Assembly: GCF_017352135.1 (NCBI RefSeq)
Contig: NZ_CP071454.1
Span: 3,249,001 to 3,313,000, forward strand
Direction: 5' to 3'
Length of the DNA stretch: 64,000 bases
DNA from: Rhizobium lentis
GTDB taxonomy: Bacteria > Pseudomonadota > Alphaproteobacteria > Rhizobiales > Rhizobiaceae
The position numbers and the translations under genes were made by a program. Each line of letters begins with the position of its first letter. The first letter of the stretch is position 1. Below are positions 26,631 through 35,736 of this stretch, piece by piece. The notes below the pieces were generated by a model that worked only from the letters and a program-made list of their open reading frames with translations, was not told the origin of the DNA and did not search any database.

Positions 26631-27126
26631 TACATGTCTCGCCTGCAAAACATCCCTAAGCGGACGCTGGTCCGATACCCTGAACGCCGTTCAAACGCCG
26701 GGGCCATGTCCAGCCGCATCAGTAGTGTGCAGTCTGGCGAAGACTTGAGGAAGGTGCAGGTCGTTTGCTTTGCCTCATCACTATTGATGAGGTGGGGGAA
26801 GGTTGCTTCAGCCTAAATCGAGTAGGAACACATCTTCGACGCGGCACAGAGGCGTCGTCCGGGAAAATCGGGGGCCGCGCGACAATGCGGCGAACGTGGA
26901 AGGGGTCGGCGCTGCGGCTTCGCGCCCTGTACAGATGCGACGAATCCTCGCGACCGCGCGCATCTCATCCATCACGCTGGCGCTTCAACACGGCTATTTG
27001 CCCAAAGGATACCGGCTGTAGAGCGAAAGGCGTAGCATATACTCGCTTGTTTTTGGACTATCATTCACGGTTGTGTATTGAGCGATCCTCATAAATTCGA
27101 TCCTGCTAATGCGAGAGGTGCCTGCC
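26631..27126. other. Divergent spacer upstream of the first giant gene
   Basis: Roughly 495 bases between the leftward ExoF-like gene and the rightward giant gene. Short open frames exist on both strands but none has a motif or ribosome site worth calling. The 90 bases before 27127 are AT-richer and are the likely promoter region. No clear operator or hairpin was recognised, and the sequence does not resemble the upstream region of the second giant gene. Confidence 0.4.
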
Positions 27127-30100
27127 ATGTATCGCAACGCTCGCCGGTGGACCTCGCGCTCACTCCTGGTGGATTCGTTGGTGCCCCGATGGTTGACCGT
27201 CGGCGGAAAGGGAAAGCCGCGCAAACCTGCCGAAAGGCATGACGATAGTGCTCAACTTGCGGCATCCGCGCAACCCGCGGATGGAAACAAGAATGGCACG
27301 CTTGCCGATAGTACCAATAGCAGCGCGGCGCTTGACGAGCGTGACGTCGGACAGAGAGAGGGCGTGGTCGTCGAGGCGGACGATCGCGCCGATATCAACC
27401 GCGCCGCGCTGCCCTTGCCAGAGGCTTTCACAACGATTGGAGAAATGGCAGGCCGAAGCGGTGATGTAGCCGCGCCTGTGTTGTCTCTTTATACCCCGGG
27501 TTTCGCACATCTCGCGTCGGATGCGGACAGAATTGCGTTCGGGGGTGCATCGTCCCTTCAACGCACCAATGCTGGAATAAGCTCCATTGGCGACGATCCT
27601 TTGGCGCCGTATCTGCCGCAAAGCCCCGCGCCGGCAGCTTCGGGGCAAGGTTCTGCTGCGGTGGCCAGCGAGCCTGCGCACTCTGGTAAAGTCGTTATTC
27701 TCGAATCGAGCCCGTCAACGCAGGCGACCGGACATGCCGGAGCGAATTCGCTGGCGTTCGGCATGCCCTTCGGTGTGTGCGGGTGCGGCTACTTCACCTC
27801 CCCGACGCGGCTTCTCGATTGGGCTCATGGCGGCGCCCTGCTTCAACAGGACGGCCAATTGCCGGGGACGCGGCTGACCGAGGGGCCGGACTACGCGGCG
27901 TCGATCAAGCGGGCCATCGCGGCCTCGATCAGCGACCCGCTTCTCGATCGCAATTTGTCCCCTCTCTCGGGCTGGCGGGGAACCGCAAACTGGACAGATT
28001 CAACGGTATTCAACGGATCATTGCCAGGCGGCGGAGAGACCGGTACCGGCAGCGCCAAATCCAAGGGGATCGGCATCCTCTCCGGCTCAGTGACGACGCC
28101 GCCTTCCCCACAGCAGCGGTCGTTGACAACGCAAAATCTGGCGGCCGCGGCTGCGGCCAGCAACGCGATCGTATTGGAAAACCAGAAGCAGGGTAACCCG
28201 GAGAGCGAATGGGGCATCGATGGTGCCGGCAGCTCCAACATCGAAGGATTTGCGACCGACATCAGCGTCGACAACGGCAAGACGATCAACTTCAAGATCA
28301 ATACCAACTCCACTAACTACCGGATCGATATTTATCGCCTCGGTTATTATGGCGGCATGGGCGCCCGCAAGGTCCACACCATCCAGCACACGGGATTGCA
28401 AACGCAGCCCAATCCGTTGCGCAACGCCACGACCGGCACGGTGGATGCCGGCAACTGGGCGGTTTCGGCGTCGTGGACCGTACCGGCGGACGCCGTTTCC
28501 GGGGTGTATATCGCCAAGCTCGTGCGTCAGGACGGCACTGCCGGCCAAAACCACATCCCCTTCGTCGTGCGCGATGACGACAGCCAGAGCGACGTCGTCT
28601 TCCAGACCGCAGACCAGACCTGGCAAGCCTACAACGGCTGGGGCGGCGCAAACCTCTATGGCGGCAACGGCCCGGCCACGGGCCAGGGTGCTGGTCGCGC
28701 CTATGCGGTCAGTTACAACAGACCGATCGCTACCCGCGGTGGGGTCGGCACCTATGCCGGCCCGCAGGATTACCTGTTCGGCGCCGAATATGCGGGCATC
28801 TACTGGCTGGAGCAGAACGGCTACGACGTCTCCTACCTGTCGGGCGTCGACGTCGATCGCTATGGCAGCCTATTGCTCAATCACAAGACCTATATTGATG
28901 CCGGGCACGACGAATACTGGTCGGGGCAGCAGCGAACGAATGTCGAAGCCGCGCGCGATGCGGGCGTCAACCTCATGTTCTGGAGCGGCAATGAGGTCTA
29001 TTGGCGCACGCGCTGGGGCAATGCCTACAGCGCCGACGGCACGCCTTATCGGACTCTGATCTGCTATAAGGAGACGTGGTCGCCCACCGCCAGCATCGAC
29101 CCTTCGAATGAATGGACTGGCACCTTCCGTGATCCGCGCCTCAGTCCGCCCGCCATCGGCGGCGGCAATCCGGAGAACTCACTGACCGGGCAGTTGTTCA
29201 AGGTCGACGATGTCGGCAACAATCTCCAGGCGATCACTATACCGTATGACGACGCCAATCTGCGTTTCTGGCGCAATACCAGCGTCGCCAATCTTCAGCC
29301 CGGCCAGACGGCGACGCTCACCAAGAACTATCTCGGTTATGAATGGGACGAGGCGTCCGACAACGGCTTCGATCCGGCCGGCCTCGTGAAGCTGTCCTCG
29401 ACGACCCTTCCGGTCAGCACTTACCTGCTCGATTACGGCAACACCACCGGCAATGCGATCTCGACACATAATCTGACGCTCTACCGCGCCCCCAGCGGCG
29501 CATTGGTGTTCGGCGCCGGGACAGTCTACTGGACATGGGGGCTGAGTGACAATCACGATCTCACAGCGACTCCGACGGACCCGCGCGTGCAGCAGGCAAT
29601 GGTCAACTTGCTTGCCGATATGGGGATTCAGCCTGGAACGCTGCAGTCCGGGCTCACCGCCGCGACCGCTTCCTCCGACCATACTGCACCGACCTCGGTC
29701 ATCACCGTTCCCGCCACGGCGACCGCTGGATCCACCGTGACGATTACTGGCACCGCTGCCGATACGGGAGGCGGGGTCGTCGCAGCGGTCGAGGTTTCGA
29801 CCGACAACGGGGCGAGCTGGCATCCCGCGACGGGCGATGAGAACTGGACTTATACCTGGTCGCCGCAGACCGCAGGCACCTACACAATCCGGTCCCGCGC
29901 CGTAGACGATAACGTCAACCTGGAAACACCCTCGGCGGGACGAACTGTCACGGTCAGCGCGCCAAACTACACCTCTCTCTTCGGTTCGGCGACGCCGGCG
30001 ATCATCAACACCAACGATGCCTCATCCGTTGAACTCGGCGTCAAATTCACGACTTCCGTGGCGGGCACAGTCACCGGCATTCGGTTCTACAAGGGTGACC

Positions 30101-33100
30101 TGAATACGGGAACGCATACGGGTTCATTGTGGTCGAGCACCGGTACGCGGCTTGCGACCCTCACCTTCGCGAACGAGACGGCCAGCGGATGGCAGACTGC
30201 CTTTTTCACCAGTCCGGTATCGGTGACGGCCGGACAAACCTACACCGCATCCTACCACACAAATACTGGCCATTATTCGAGCACCGCCGGCTACTTCACC
30301 TCGAACGTAACCAGCGGTCCGCTGACGGCGCCGGCCAGCGGCAATGGCGTCTACCGCTATGGCAACAACAGCCAGTTCCCCACGAGCACTTTTCAGTCGA
30401 CAAACTATTGGGTCGACGTGATGTTTACCACGCCGAACTCGAATACGACGCCGACGGCGGTCGCCGATGCGGGCGACGCGACGGAGAAGGGCGGGGTGGC
30501 CAACGGTTCGGGCGGCGTGGCCGCCAGCGGCAACGTGCTCACCAACGACACCGATCCGGATTCGGGCGATACCAAGACGGTGACGGCGGTCCGCTTCGGC
30601 ACGACGTCGGGCACGCTCGGCGCGGCGCTCGACGGTACCTATGGCAGTCTCGTGCTCAACGCATCGGGCGCCTATACCTATACGATCAACGAGACCAATG
30701 CCGCCGTGCAGGCGCTGCGCCAGTCGACCAACACGCTGAGCGATGTCTTCAGCTACACGATGCGCGACACTTCAGGCGCCACCGCCACGGCAAATCTCAC
30801 CGTCACCATCCACGGCGCCAATGACGCGCCGGTGCTCGCCGTCCAGACGGCTGGCCAGAACGCCACGGTCGGCTCCGCCTTCTCCTTCACACTGCCGTCG
30901 ACCACCTTCACCGATGTCGACAGCGGCGAGACGCTGGCCTATGCAGCAACGGCCGCCGATGGCACGGCGCTGCCTTCGTGGCTCACCTTCAACGCCTCGA
31001 CGCGGACCTTCAGCGGCACGCCGACGACAGCAGGCACCTACGGCGTCAGGGTGACGGCGACCGATCTCGGCGGCCTCGCCGCCAACGAGACCTTCAATAT
31101 CGCCGTGTCAACGCCCGGCAACACGGTGCCGACGGCGGTTGCCGATACCGGTGACGCGACTGAGAAGGGCGGGGTGGCCAACGGTTCGGGCGGCGTGGCC
31201 GCCAGCGGCAACGTGCTGACCAACGACACCGATCCGGATTCGGGCGATACCAAGACGGTGACGGCAGTCCGCTTCGGCACGACGTCGGGCACGCTCGGTT
31301 CAGCGCTGAACGGTACCTATGGCAGTCTCGTGCTCAACGCATCGGGCGCCTATACCTATACGATCAACGAGACCAATGCCGCCGTGCAGGCGCTGCGCCA
31401 GTCGACCAACACGCTGAGCGATGTCTTCAGCTACACGATGCGCGACACTTCAGGCGCCACCGCCACGGCAAATCTCACCGTCACCATCCACGGCGCCAAT
31501 GACGCGCCGGTGCTCGCCGTCCAGACGGCTGGCCAGAACGCCACGGTCGGCTCCGCCTTCTCCTTCACACTGCCGTCGACCACCTTCACCGATGTCGACA
31601 GCGGCGAGACGCTGGCCTATGCAGCAACGGCCGCCGATGGCACGGCGCTGCCTTCGTGGCTCACCTTCAACGCCTCGACGCGGACCTTCAGCGGCACGCC
31701 GACGACAGCAGGCACCTACGGCGTCAGGGTGACGGCGACCGATCTCGGCGGCCTCGCCGCCAACGAGACCTTCAACATCACTGCGACAACGGCGCCTGCG
31801 ACCTACAGCCTGTTTTCCGCCTCCGACACGCCGACCCAGACGAATCTCAACGACGGTCAGCAGCTCGGGCTCGGCGTCAAGTTCCAGTCGAGCGTCGCCG
31901 GCGACATTACCGGGATCAAGTTCTACCGCAGCGCCAACGACAACGGACAGAACGTCGTCGACCTGTGGAGTGCAACGGGTACCAGGCTTGCCACCGCCAC
32001 CTTCACGAACACTACGGCGAGCGGCTGGCAGACCGTGAATTTTGCGACGCCCTTCACCATCGCCGCCAATACCACCTATGTCGCGTCCTATCACACGACC
32101 GGCGCCTACGTAGTGACCAGCAATTTCTTCACGAATGGTATCTCCAATGGTCCGCTGACGGCCCAGTCAAGTGCCGCGGCCGGCGGCAACGGCGTCTACC
32201 GATATGGCGGTTCCGCCACCACAGGCATTTTCCCGAATGCCTCCTTTAACGCTTCCAACTACTTTGCCGATGTGATTTTCCGTCCGTCGTCGACACCAGG
32301 CAACACGACGCCGACAGCGGTTGCCGATACGGGCGACGCGACTGAGAAGGGCGGGGTGGCCAACGGTTCGGGCGGCGTGGCCGCCAGCGGCAACGTGCTG
32401 ACCAACGACACCGATCCGGATTCGGGCGACACCAAGACGGTGACGGCAGTCCGCTTCGGCACGACATCAGGCACGCTCGGCTCAGCGCTGAACGGCACCT
32501 ATGGCAGTCTCGTGCTCAACGCATCGGGAACATATAGCTATGCCGTCAATGAGACGAATACTGCCGTGCAGGCGTTGCGCCTGTCCACCAATACGCTGAG
32601 CGATGTCTTCAACTACACGATGCGCGACAGCGCCGGCGCCATCGCCACGGCAAATCTCACCGTCACCATCCACGGCGCCAATGACGCGCCGGTTCTCGCC
32701 GTCCAGACGGCGACCCAGAATGCCACAGTCGGCTCCGCCTTCTCGTTCACGCTGCCGACGACGACGTTCAGCGATGTCGACAGCGGCGAAACGCTGACCT
32801 ATGCAGCAACGGCCGCCGATGGCACGGCACTGCCCACCTGGCTGAGCTTCAACGCCACGACGCGGACCTTCTCCGGCACGCCGACAACAGCCGGCACCTA
32901 CGGCGTCAGGGTGACGGCGACCGATCTCGGCGGCCTCGCCGCCAACGAGACCTTCAACATCGTTGCATCGACGGCGTCTGCGACCTACAGCCTGTTCAAC
33001 GCCTCCAGCACGCCGGCACAGACGAACCTCAACGACGGTCAGCAGATCGAGCTCGGCGTCAAGTTCCAGTCGAACGTCGCCGGCGATGTCACGGCCATCA

Positions 33101-33471
33101 AGTTCTATCGCAGCGCCAACGACAACGGACAGAACGTCGTCGACTTGTGGAGCTCCACGGGCACCAAGCTCGCCAGCGCCACTTTCACCAACACCACGGC
33201 AAGCGGCTGGCAGACGGTGAACTTTGCAACGCCCTTCACCATTGCCGCCAACACCACTTACGTCGCCTCCTACCACACGACAGGTGCCTATGTGGCGACC
33301 GGTAACTTCTATACGACCGCCGTCACCAGCGGCCCGCTGACGGCGCCAGCAAGCGGCAATGGCGTTTATGCCTATGGCGGGTCCGCCTCAGCAGGCCTCT
33401 TCCCGACCAACACCTTCAATTCCACAAACTATTATGCCGACGTGGTTTTCCGACCGCAGCTGGCAGCGTGA
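27127..33471 (+). CDS. Giant repeat-rich extracellular protein with dimethylformamidase-like and DUF4082-like domains (copy 1)
   Basis: A 2114-residue protein without an N-terminal signal peptide; AGAGGTG lies 6 bases before the ATG at 27127 (another ATG is 6 codons earlier). Order of parts: low-complexity N-terminus to about 340; an N,N-dimethylformamidase beta-subunit-like domain at about 346-837 (WGIDGAG, YRIDIYRLGYYGGMGARKV, GHDEYW at 592-597, FWSGNEVYWRTRW, FGAGTVYWTWGLSDNHD); an Ig-like segment at 854-947; a DUF4082-like domain at 948-1104; two nearly identical VCBS-plus-putative-Ig repeats (1105-1557); DUF4082-like; a third VCBS-plus-Ig repeat; and DUF4082-like to the end (RPQLAA). Acidic, Cys-poor, Thr/Ser/Gly/Asn-rich composition fits a type I-secreted surface protein. 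Binding, adhesion or enzymatic roles are unproven. A metallochaperone-like GTPase follows after 102 bases. Confidence 0.88.
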   Translation: MYRNARRWTSRSLLVDSLVPRWLTVGGKGKPRKPAERHDDSAQLAASAQPADGNKNGTLADSTNSSAALDERDVGQREGVVVEADDRADINRAALPLPEAFTTIGEMAGRSGDVAAPVLSLYTPGFAHLASDADRIAFGGASSLQRTNAGISSIGDDPLAPYLPQSPAPAASGQGSAAVASEPAHSGKVVILESSPSTQATGHAGANSLAFGMPFGVCGCGYFTSPTRLLDWAHGGALLQQDGQLPGTRLTEGPDYAASIKRAIAASISDPLLDRNLSPLSGWRGTANWTDSTVFNGSLPGGGETGTGSAKSKGIGILSGSVTTPPSPQQRSLTTQNLAAAAAASNAIVLENQKQGNPESEWGIDGAGSSNIEGFATDISVDNGKTINFKINTNSTNYRIDIYRLGYYGGMGARKVHTIQHTGLQTQPNPLRNATTGTVDAGNWAVSASWTVPADAVSGVYIAKLVRQDGTAGQNHIPFVVRDDDSQSDVVFQTADQTWQAYNGWGGANLYGGNGPATGQGAGRAYAVSYNRPIATRGGVGTYAGPQDYLFGAEYAGIYWLEQNGYDVSYLSGVDVDRYGSLLLNHKTYIDAGHDEYWSGQQRTNVEAARDAGVNLMFWSGNEVYWRTRWGNAYSADGTPYRTLICYKETWSPTASIDPSNEWTGTFRDPRLSPPAIGGGNPENSLTGQLFKVDDVGNNLQAITIPYDDANLRFWRNTSVANLQPGQTATLTKNYLGYEWDEASDNGFDPAGLVKLSSTTLPVSTYLLDYGNTTGNAISTHNLTLYRAPSGALVFGAGTVYWTWGLSDNHDLTATPTDPRVQQAMVNLLADMGIQPGTLQSGLTAATASSDHTAPTSVITVPATATAGSTVTITGTAADTGGGVVAAVEVSTDNGASWHPATGDENWTYTWSPQTAGTYTIRSRAVDDNVNLETPSAGRTVTVSAPNYTSLFGSATPAIINTNDASSVELGVKFTTSVAGTVTGIRFYKGDLNTGTHTGSLWSSTGTRLATLTFANETASGWQTAFFTSPVSVTAGQTYTASYHTNTGHYSSTAGYFTSNVTSGPLTAPASGNGVYRYGNNSQFPTSTFQSTNYWVDVMFTTPNSNTTPTAVADAGDATEKGGVANGSGGVAASGNVLTNDTDPDSGDTKTVTAVRFGTTSGTLGAALDGTYGSLVLNASGAYTYTINETNAAVQALRQSTNTLSDVFSYTMRDTSGATATANLTVTIHGANDAPVLAVQTAGQNATVGSAFSFTLPSTTFTDVDSGETLAYAATAADGTALPSWLTFNASTRTFSGTPTTAGTYGVRVTATDLGGLAANETFNIAVSTPGNTVPTAVADTGDATEKGGVANGSGGVAASGNVLTNDTDPDSGDTKTVTAVRFGTTSGTLGSALNGTYGSLVLNASGAYTYTINETNAAVQALRQSTNTLSDVFSYTMRDTSGATATANLTVTIHGANDAPVLAVQTAGQNATVGSAFSFTLPSTTFTDVDSGETLAYAATAADGTALPSWLTFNASTRTFSGTPTTAGTYGVRVTATDLGGLAANETFNITATTAPATYSLFSASDTPTQTNLNDGQQLGLGVKFQSSVAGDITGIKFYRSANDNGQNVVDLWSATGTRLATATFTNTTASGWQTVNFATPFTIAANTTYVASYHTTGAYVVTSNFFTNGISNGPLTAQSSAAAGGNGVYRYGGSATTGIFPNASFNASNYFADVIFRPSSTPGNTTPTAVADTGDATEKGGVANGSGGVAASGNVLTNDTDPDSGDTKTVTAVRFGTTSGTLGSALNGTYGSLVLNASGTYSYAVNETNTAVQALRLSTNTLSDVFNYTMRDSAGAIATANLTVTIHGANDAPVLAVQTATQNATVGSAFSFTLPTTTFSDVDSGETLTYAATAADGTALPTWLSFNATTRTFSGTPTTAGTYGVRVTATDLGGLAANETFNIVASTASATYSLFNASSTPAQTNLNDGQQIELGVKFQSNVAGDVTAIKFYRSANDNGQNVVDLWSSTGTKLASATFTNTTASGWQTVNFATPFTIAANTTYVASYHTTGAYVATGNFYTTAVTSGPLTAPASGNGVYAYGGSASAGLFPTNTFNSTNYYADVVFRPQLAA
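30441..31796 (+). repeat. Two near-identical 678-bp direct repeats inside the giant gene
   Basis: Copy 1 starts near 30450 and copy 2 near 31128; the shared landmark GAGAAGGGCGGGGTGGCC is at 30484 and 31162, an offset of 678 bases (226 codons). Most of the two units, especially 30670-31100 against 31348-31778, looks base-for-base identical. A third, more diverged unit starts near 32310 (landmark at 32344), after an inserted DUF4082-like domain. Each unit encodes a VCBS-type domain plus a putative Ig-type domain. Confidence 0.9.
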
Positions 33472-33573
33472 TGCATTCGAGAAGATCGGGAGCGGGTTTC
33501 GAATGAGGCTGATGGACCGCAAATGCTCACCGCGGCGATGGCCGCCGCGAACGCCCAGAGGCAAGGGATGCCG

Positions 33574-34770
33574 ATGAACAGGCCGAAGGACAGGAGGGAG
33601 CGGCTCCCGGTGACGGTGCTCGCCGGCTTTCTCGGCGCCGGCAAGACGACCCTTCTCAGCCATGTGCTGAATAACCGTCAGGGTCTGCGGGTCGCCGTCA
33701 TCGTCAACGACATGAGCGAAGTGAACATCGACGCCAGTCTCATTCGAGACGGCGGCTGCAACCTGTCGCATACGACGGAGACGTTGGTTGAGCTCAGCAA
33801 TGGCTGCATATGCTGTACCCTGCGCGACGACCTCTTGACGGAAGTGCGGCGACTGGCCGAGGAGGGACGATACGACTATCTGCTGATAGAAGGGACCGGC
33901 ATTGCGGAGCCATGCCCTATCGCGGCAACCTTTTCCTTCTGCGACGAGAATGGTGTTTCGCTCTCCGATTATGCGAAACTCGACACGATGGTAACCGTCG
34001 TCGACGCCGCAAGCCTCCTGGCCGATTACAGCAGTGCTGATCTGCTTCGCGATCGCGGCCTGCAGCGGGACAGCGAGGACCGGCGGACACTCATCGACCT
34101 GTTGGTGGAGCAGATCGAATTTGCCGATGTCGTCGTGATCAACAAGATCTCGGACGCGAGCGAGGAGATTCGCGCAGAAATCCGTAGGACGGTGACTGCA
34201 CTCAACCCGGATGCACACCAGGTGGAGACGGACTTCGGCAACGTTTCTCTTCCAACCATCCTCAATACCGGCCTCTTCGATGAAGCAAAAGCCGCCGCCC
34301 ACCCATTGTGGCACAAAGAACTGTACCGCCCGGGCGACCATGTCCCGGAAACGGAGGAATACGGTGTATCGAGCTTTGTCTATCGCACGAGGCGTCCCTT
34401 TGATCCCATGCCGTTTCGCGCATTTCTGGACGAGCCCTGGCCGGGGGTTATGCGCGCCAAAGGCCACTTCTGGCTTGCCACCCGCCCGCGTCATGTGGGC
34501 CTGATGTCGGCTGCTGGGGTGCAACGGCGCTGCGAGCCGATGGGGCTCTGGTGGGCGGCCGTTCCCCGACACGACTGGCCGAACCATCAGCAGTTTCGTC
34601 AGCATATCGAGAGCCGGTGGGACAGCGCCTGGGGCGACCGTCGGCAGGAATTGGTTTTTATCGGTGTCGATATGGACGAGAAAGGTGTACGGACCGCACT
34701 GGACGGATGCCTCGCCAGCGCCGATCCACGCGACTGGGCCACCCTCGAAGATCCGTTTCCGGCCTGGTAG
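33574..34770 (+). CDS. COG0523/CobW-family metallochaperone GTPase (ZigA/YciC-like), copy 1
   Basis: G3E-family GTPase thought to hand metal (zinc, cobalt or iron in known relatives) to client proteins. From the ATG at 33574 it has 398 residues. It shows Walker [10 protein letters not shown] at 18-26, [13 protein letters not shown] near 43 and the metal-binding CxCC motif in [11 protein letters not shown] (Cys78, Cys80, Cys81). [13 protein letters not shown] and a guanine-recognition segment VVINKISD (NKxxD spacing) follow. A CobW C-terminal domain ends the protein ([27 protein letters not shown]). ATGs at 33523 and 33568 are alternative starts; AAGGG precedes 33574 by about 8 bases. It lies 102 bases after the giant gene and may be co-transcribed. 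A close paralogue follows the second giant gene. Confidence 0.92.
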   Translation: MNRPKDRRERLPVTVLAGFLGAGKTTLLSHVLNNRQGLRVAVIVNDMSEVNIDASLIRDGGCNLSHTTETLVELSNGCICCTLRDDLLTEVRRLAEEGRYDYLLIEGTGIAEPCPIAATFSFCDENGVSLSDYAKLDTMVTVVDAASLLADYSSADLLRDRGLQRDSEDRRTLIDLLVEQIEFADVVVINKISDASEEIRAEIRRTVTALNPDAHQVETDFGNVSLPTILNTGLFDEAKAAAHPLWHKELYRPGDHVPETEEYGVSSFVYRTRRPFDPMPFRAFLDEPWPGVMRAKGHFWLATRPRHVGLMSAAGVQRRCEPMGLWWAAVPRHDWPNHQQFRQHIESRWDSAWGDRRQELVFIGVDMDEKGVRTALDGCLASADPRDWATLEDPFPAW

Positions 34771-34848
34771 CCCCGGCGGCGCACATCTGAATCACAATTC
34801 TTCGTGAGCCCGCTTCCTTAAGCGAAAACCGCATGCGAGTATAAGCGC

Positions 34849-35238
34849 ATGAATCTTGTCGCCGCCTTTCAACGTCTGCTCTGCGTCTTCGCAGTGCTCG
34901 GGGTCACCCTTGGCCCCGCGAGCGTCGGCATGGCGGAAACGGCGATGGCGTCCTCGGGACGCAGCGTGGTGACCGGCATGCCGTCACCATCGGCTTCGGA
35001 TGACATGGCTCTCATGCAGGCCGACATGCCTTGCTGTCCGAATGAAAAGCAGCCGCCGATTGATTGTTCGAAGAATTGCCCGCTGGCGCGGATCTGCGCA
35101 TCGATGCTTCTGGTGCAGGCTCCGGATACGGCAAGTCTGCCTGTTTCCTATCTAGGTGTACCTTCCTTCGCTATCGGTCACAATGCCAGCCTGGCATCCG
35201 CCTTGGTTGAGCCACCGGCACGACCTCCACGCGCATAA
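34849..35238 (+). CDS. Small secreted Cys-rich protein at head of copper-efflux operon
   Basis: A 129-residue protein with a signal peptide (MNLVAAFQRLLCVFAVLGVTLGPASVGMAE). The mature part carries five cysteines within about 25 residues (MPCCPNEKQPPIDC, then SKNCPLARICA near residue 75-85) and several methionines (MALMQADMPCC). The pattern suggests periplasmic binding of a soft metal such as Cu(I), in line with the downstream CusBA efflux genes. I do not recognise a named family. It is 78 bases after the GTPase stop and 96 bases before the FixH-like gene. The ribosome site is weak, and the start is chosen for the signal peptide. Function is inferred only from composition and context. Confidence 0.7.
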   Translation: MNLVAAFQRLLCVFAVLGVTLGPASVGMAETAMASSGRSVVTGMPSPSASDDMALMQADMPCCPNEKQPPIDCSKNCPLARICASMLLVQAPDTASLPVSYLGVPSFAIGHNASLASALVEPPARPPRA

Positions 35239-35334
35239 TTCACTTTCCTCTTTCCGACTGCCGTTGCCTGCGTTTTTTGGGATCGGCGAACTTTATCCTG
35301 GCGCGGCCTTCTCCCGCCTGAAGAGATGTGAATT

Positions 35335-35736
35335 ATGAAATCCAACATGTTTGCGCGAGCGAGCCTCGCTGCGATTGCTATGCTCTCTGCCTCAGCCGCA
35401 ACGTCATATGCAAGCCCTGGGGACTTCGAGTTTCAGCTTGTGTCGGCAGAAGTGAAAATGGGACCTGATGCCGAAGTCTCTGTTCGTCTCGTTGATAAAC
35501 GAAACGGCCAGCCCGTATCTGACGCGGTTATTTTCACCACCCGCATGGACATGGCGCCAGAGGGCATGGAGACAATGACAACGCCCGTCGAGGAACTGCC
35601 CTCCGGACAGGCAGGCACATACAAGTTCAAGACAAATCTGAGCATGGAAGGCGGATGGCGCTTTCAGCTTGGAGCGAAAGTTCAGGGCGAAGGCGAAACC
35701 ATAACAGGTGAAGTCGTCGTCAAGGCCACCCCGTGA
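35335..35736 (+). CDS. FixH/YtkA-like periplasmic protein of a metal-efflux operon
   Basis: A 133-residue protein with a signal peptide (MKSNMFARASLAAIAMLSASAATSYA) and one YtkA/FixH-like beta-sandwich domain (FQLVSAEVKMGPDAEVSVRLVD near residue 33, GQPVSDAVIFTTRMDMAPEGM, GTYKFKTNLSMEGGWRFQLGA near 95). Several Met residues (TRMDMAPEGMETM) could bind Cu(I). Proteins of this kind commonly precede cusB/cusA in rhizobia and are probably periplasmic accessory factors for copper handling. AAGAGA precedes the ATG, and the stop overlaps the GTG start of cusB by 4 bases, so translation is coupled. Confidence 0.85.
   Translation: MKSNMFARASLAAIAMLSASAATSYASPGDFEFQLVSAEVKMGPDAEVSVRLVDKRNGQPVSDAVIFTTRMDMAPEGMETMTTPVEELPSGQAGTYKFKTNLSMEGGWRFQLGAKVQGEGETITGEVVVKATP

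Noticed and set aside
30441..32977. Long direct repeats considered as a CRISPR-like or mobile element
   Set aside because: The repeats stay in frame inside one gene and encode VCBS/Ig-type domains; there are no spacers, cas genes or transposase.
33388..34605. 405-codon minus-strand frame opposite the first GTPase
   Set aside because: The GTPase frame has all G3E motifs, so the opposite frame is a shadow.
34771..34848. Possible CueR-type operator before the copper operon
   Set aside because: No convincing dyad with the expected spacing was found in this 78-base gap.
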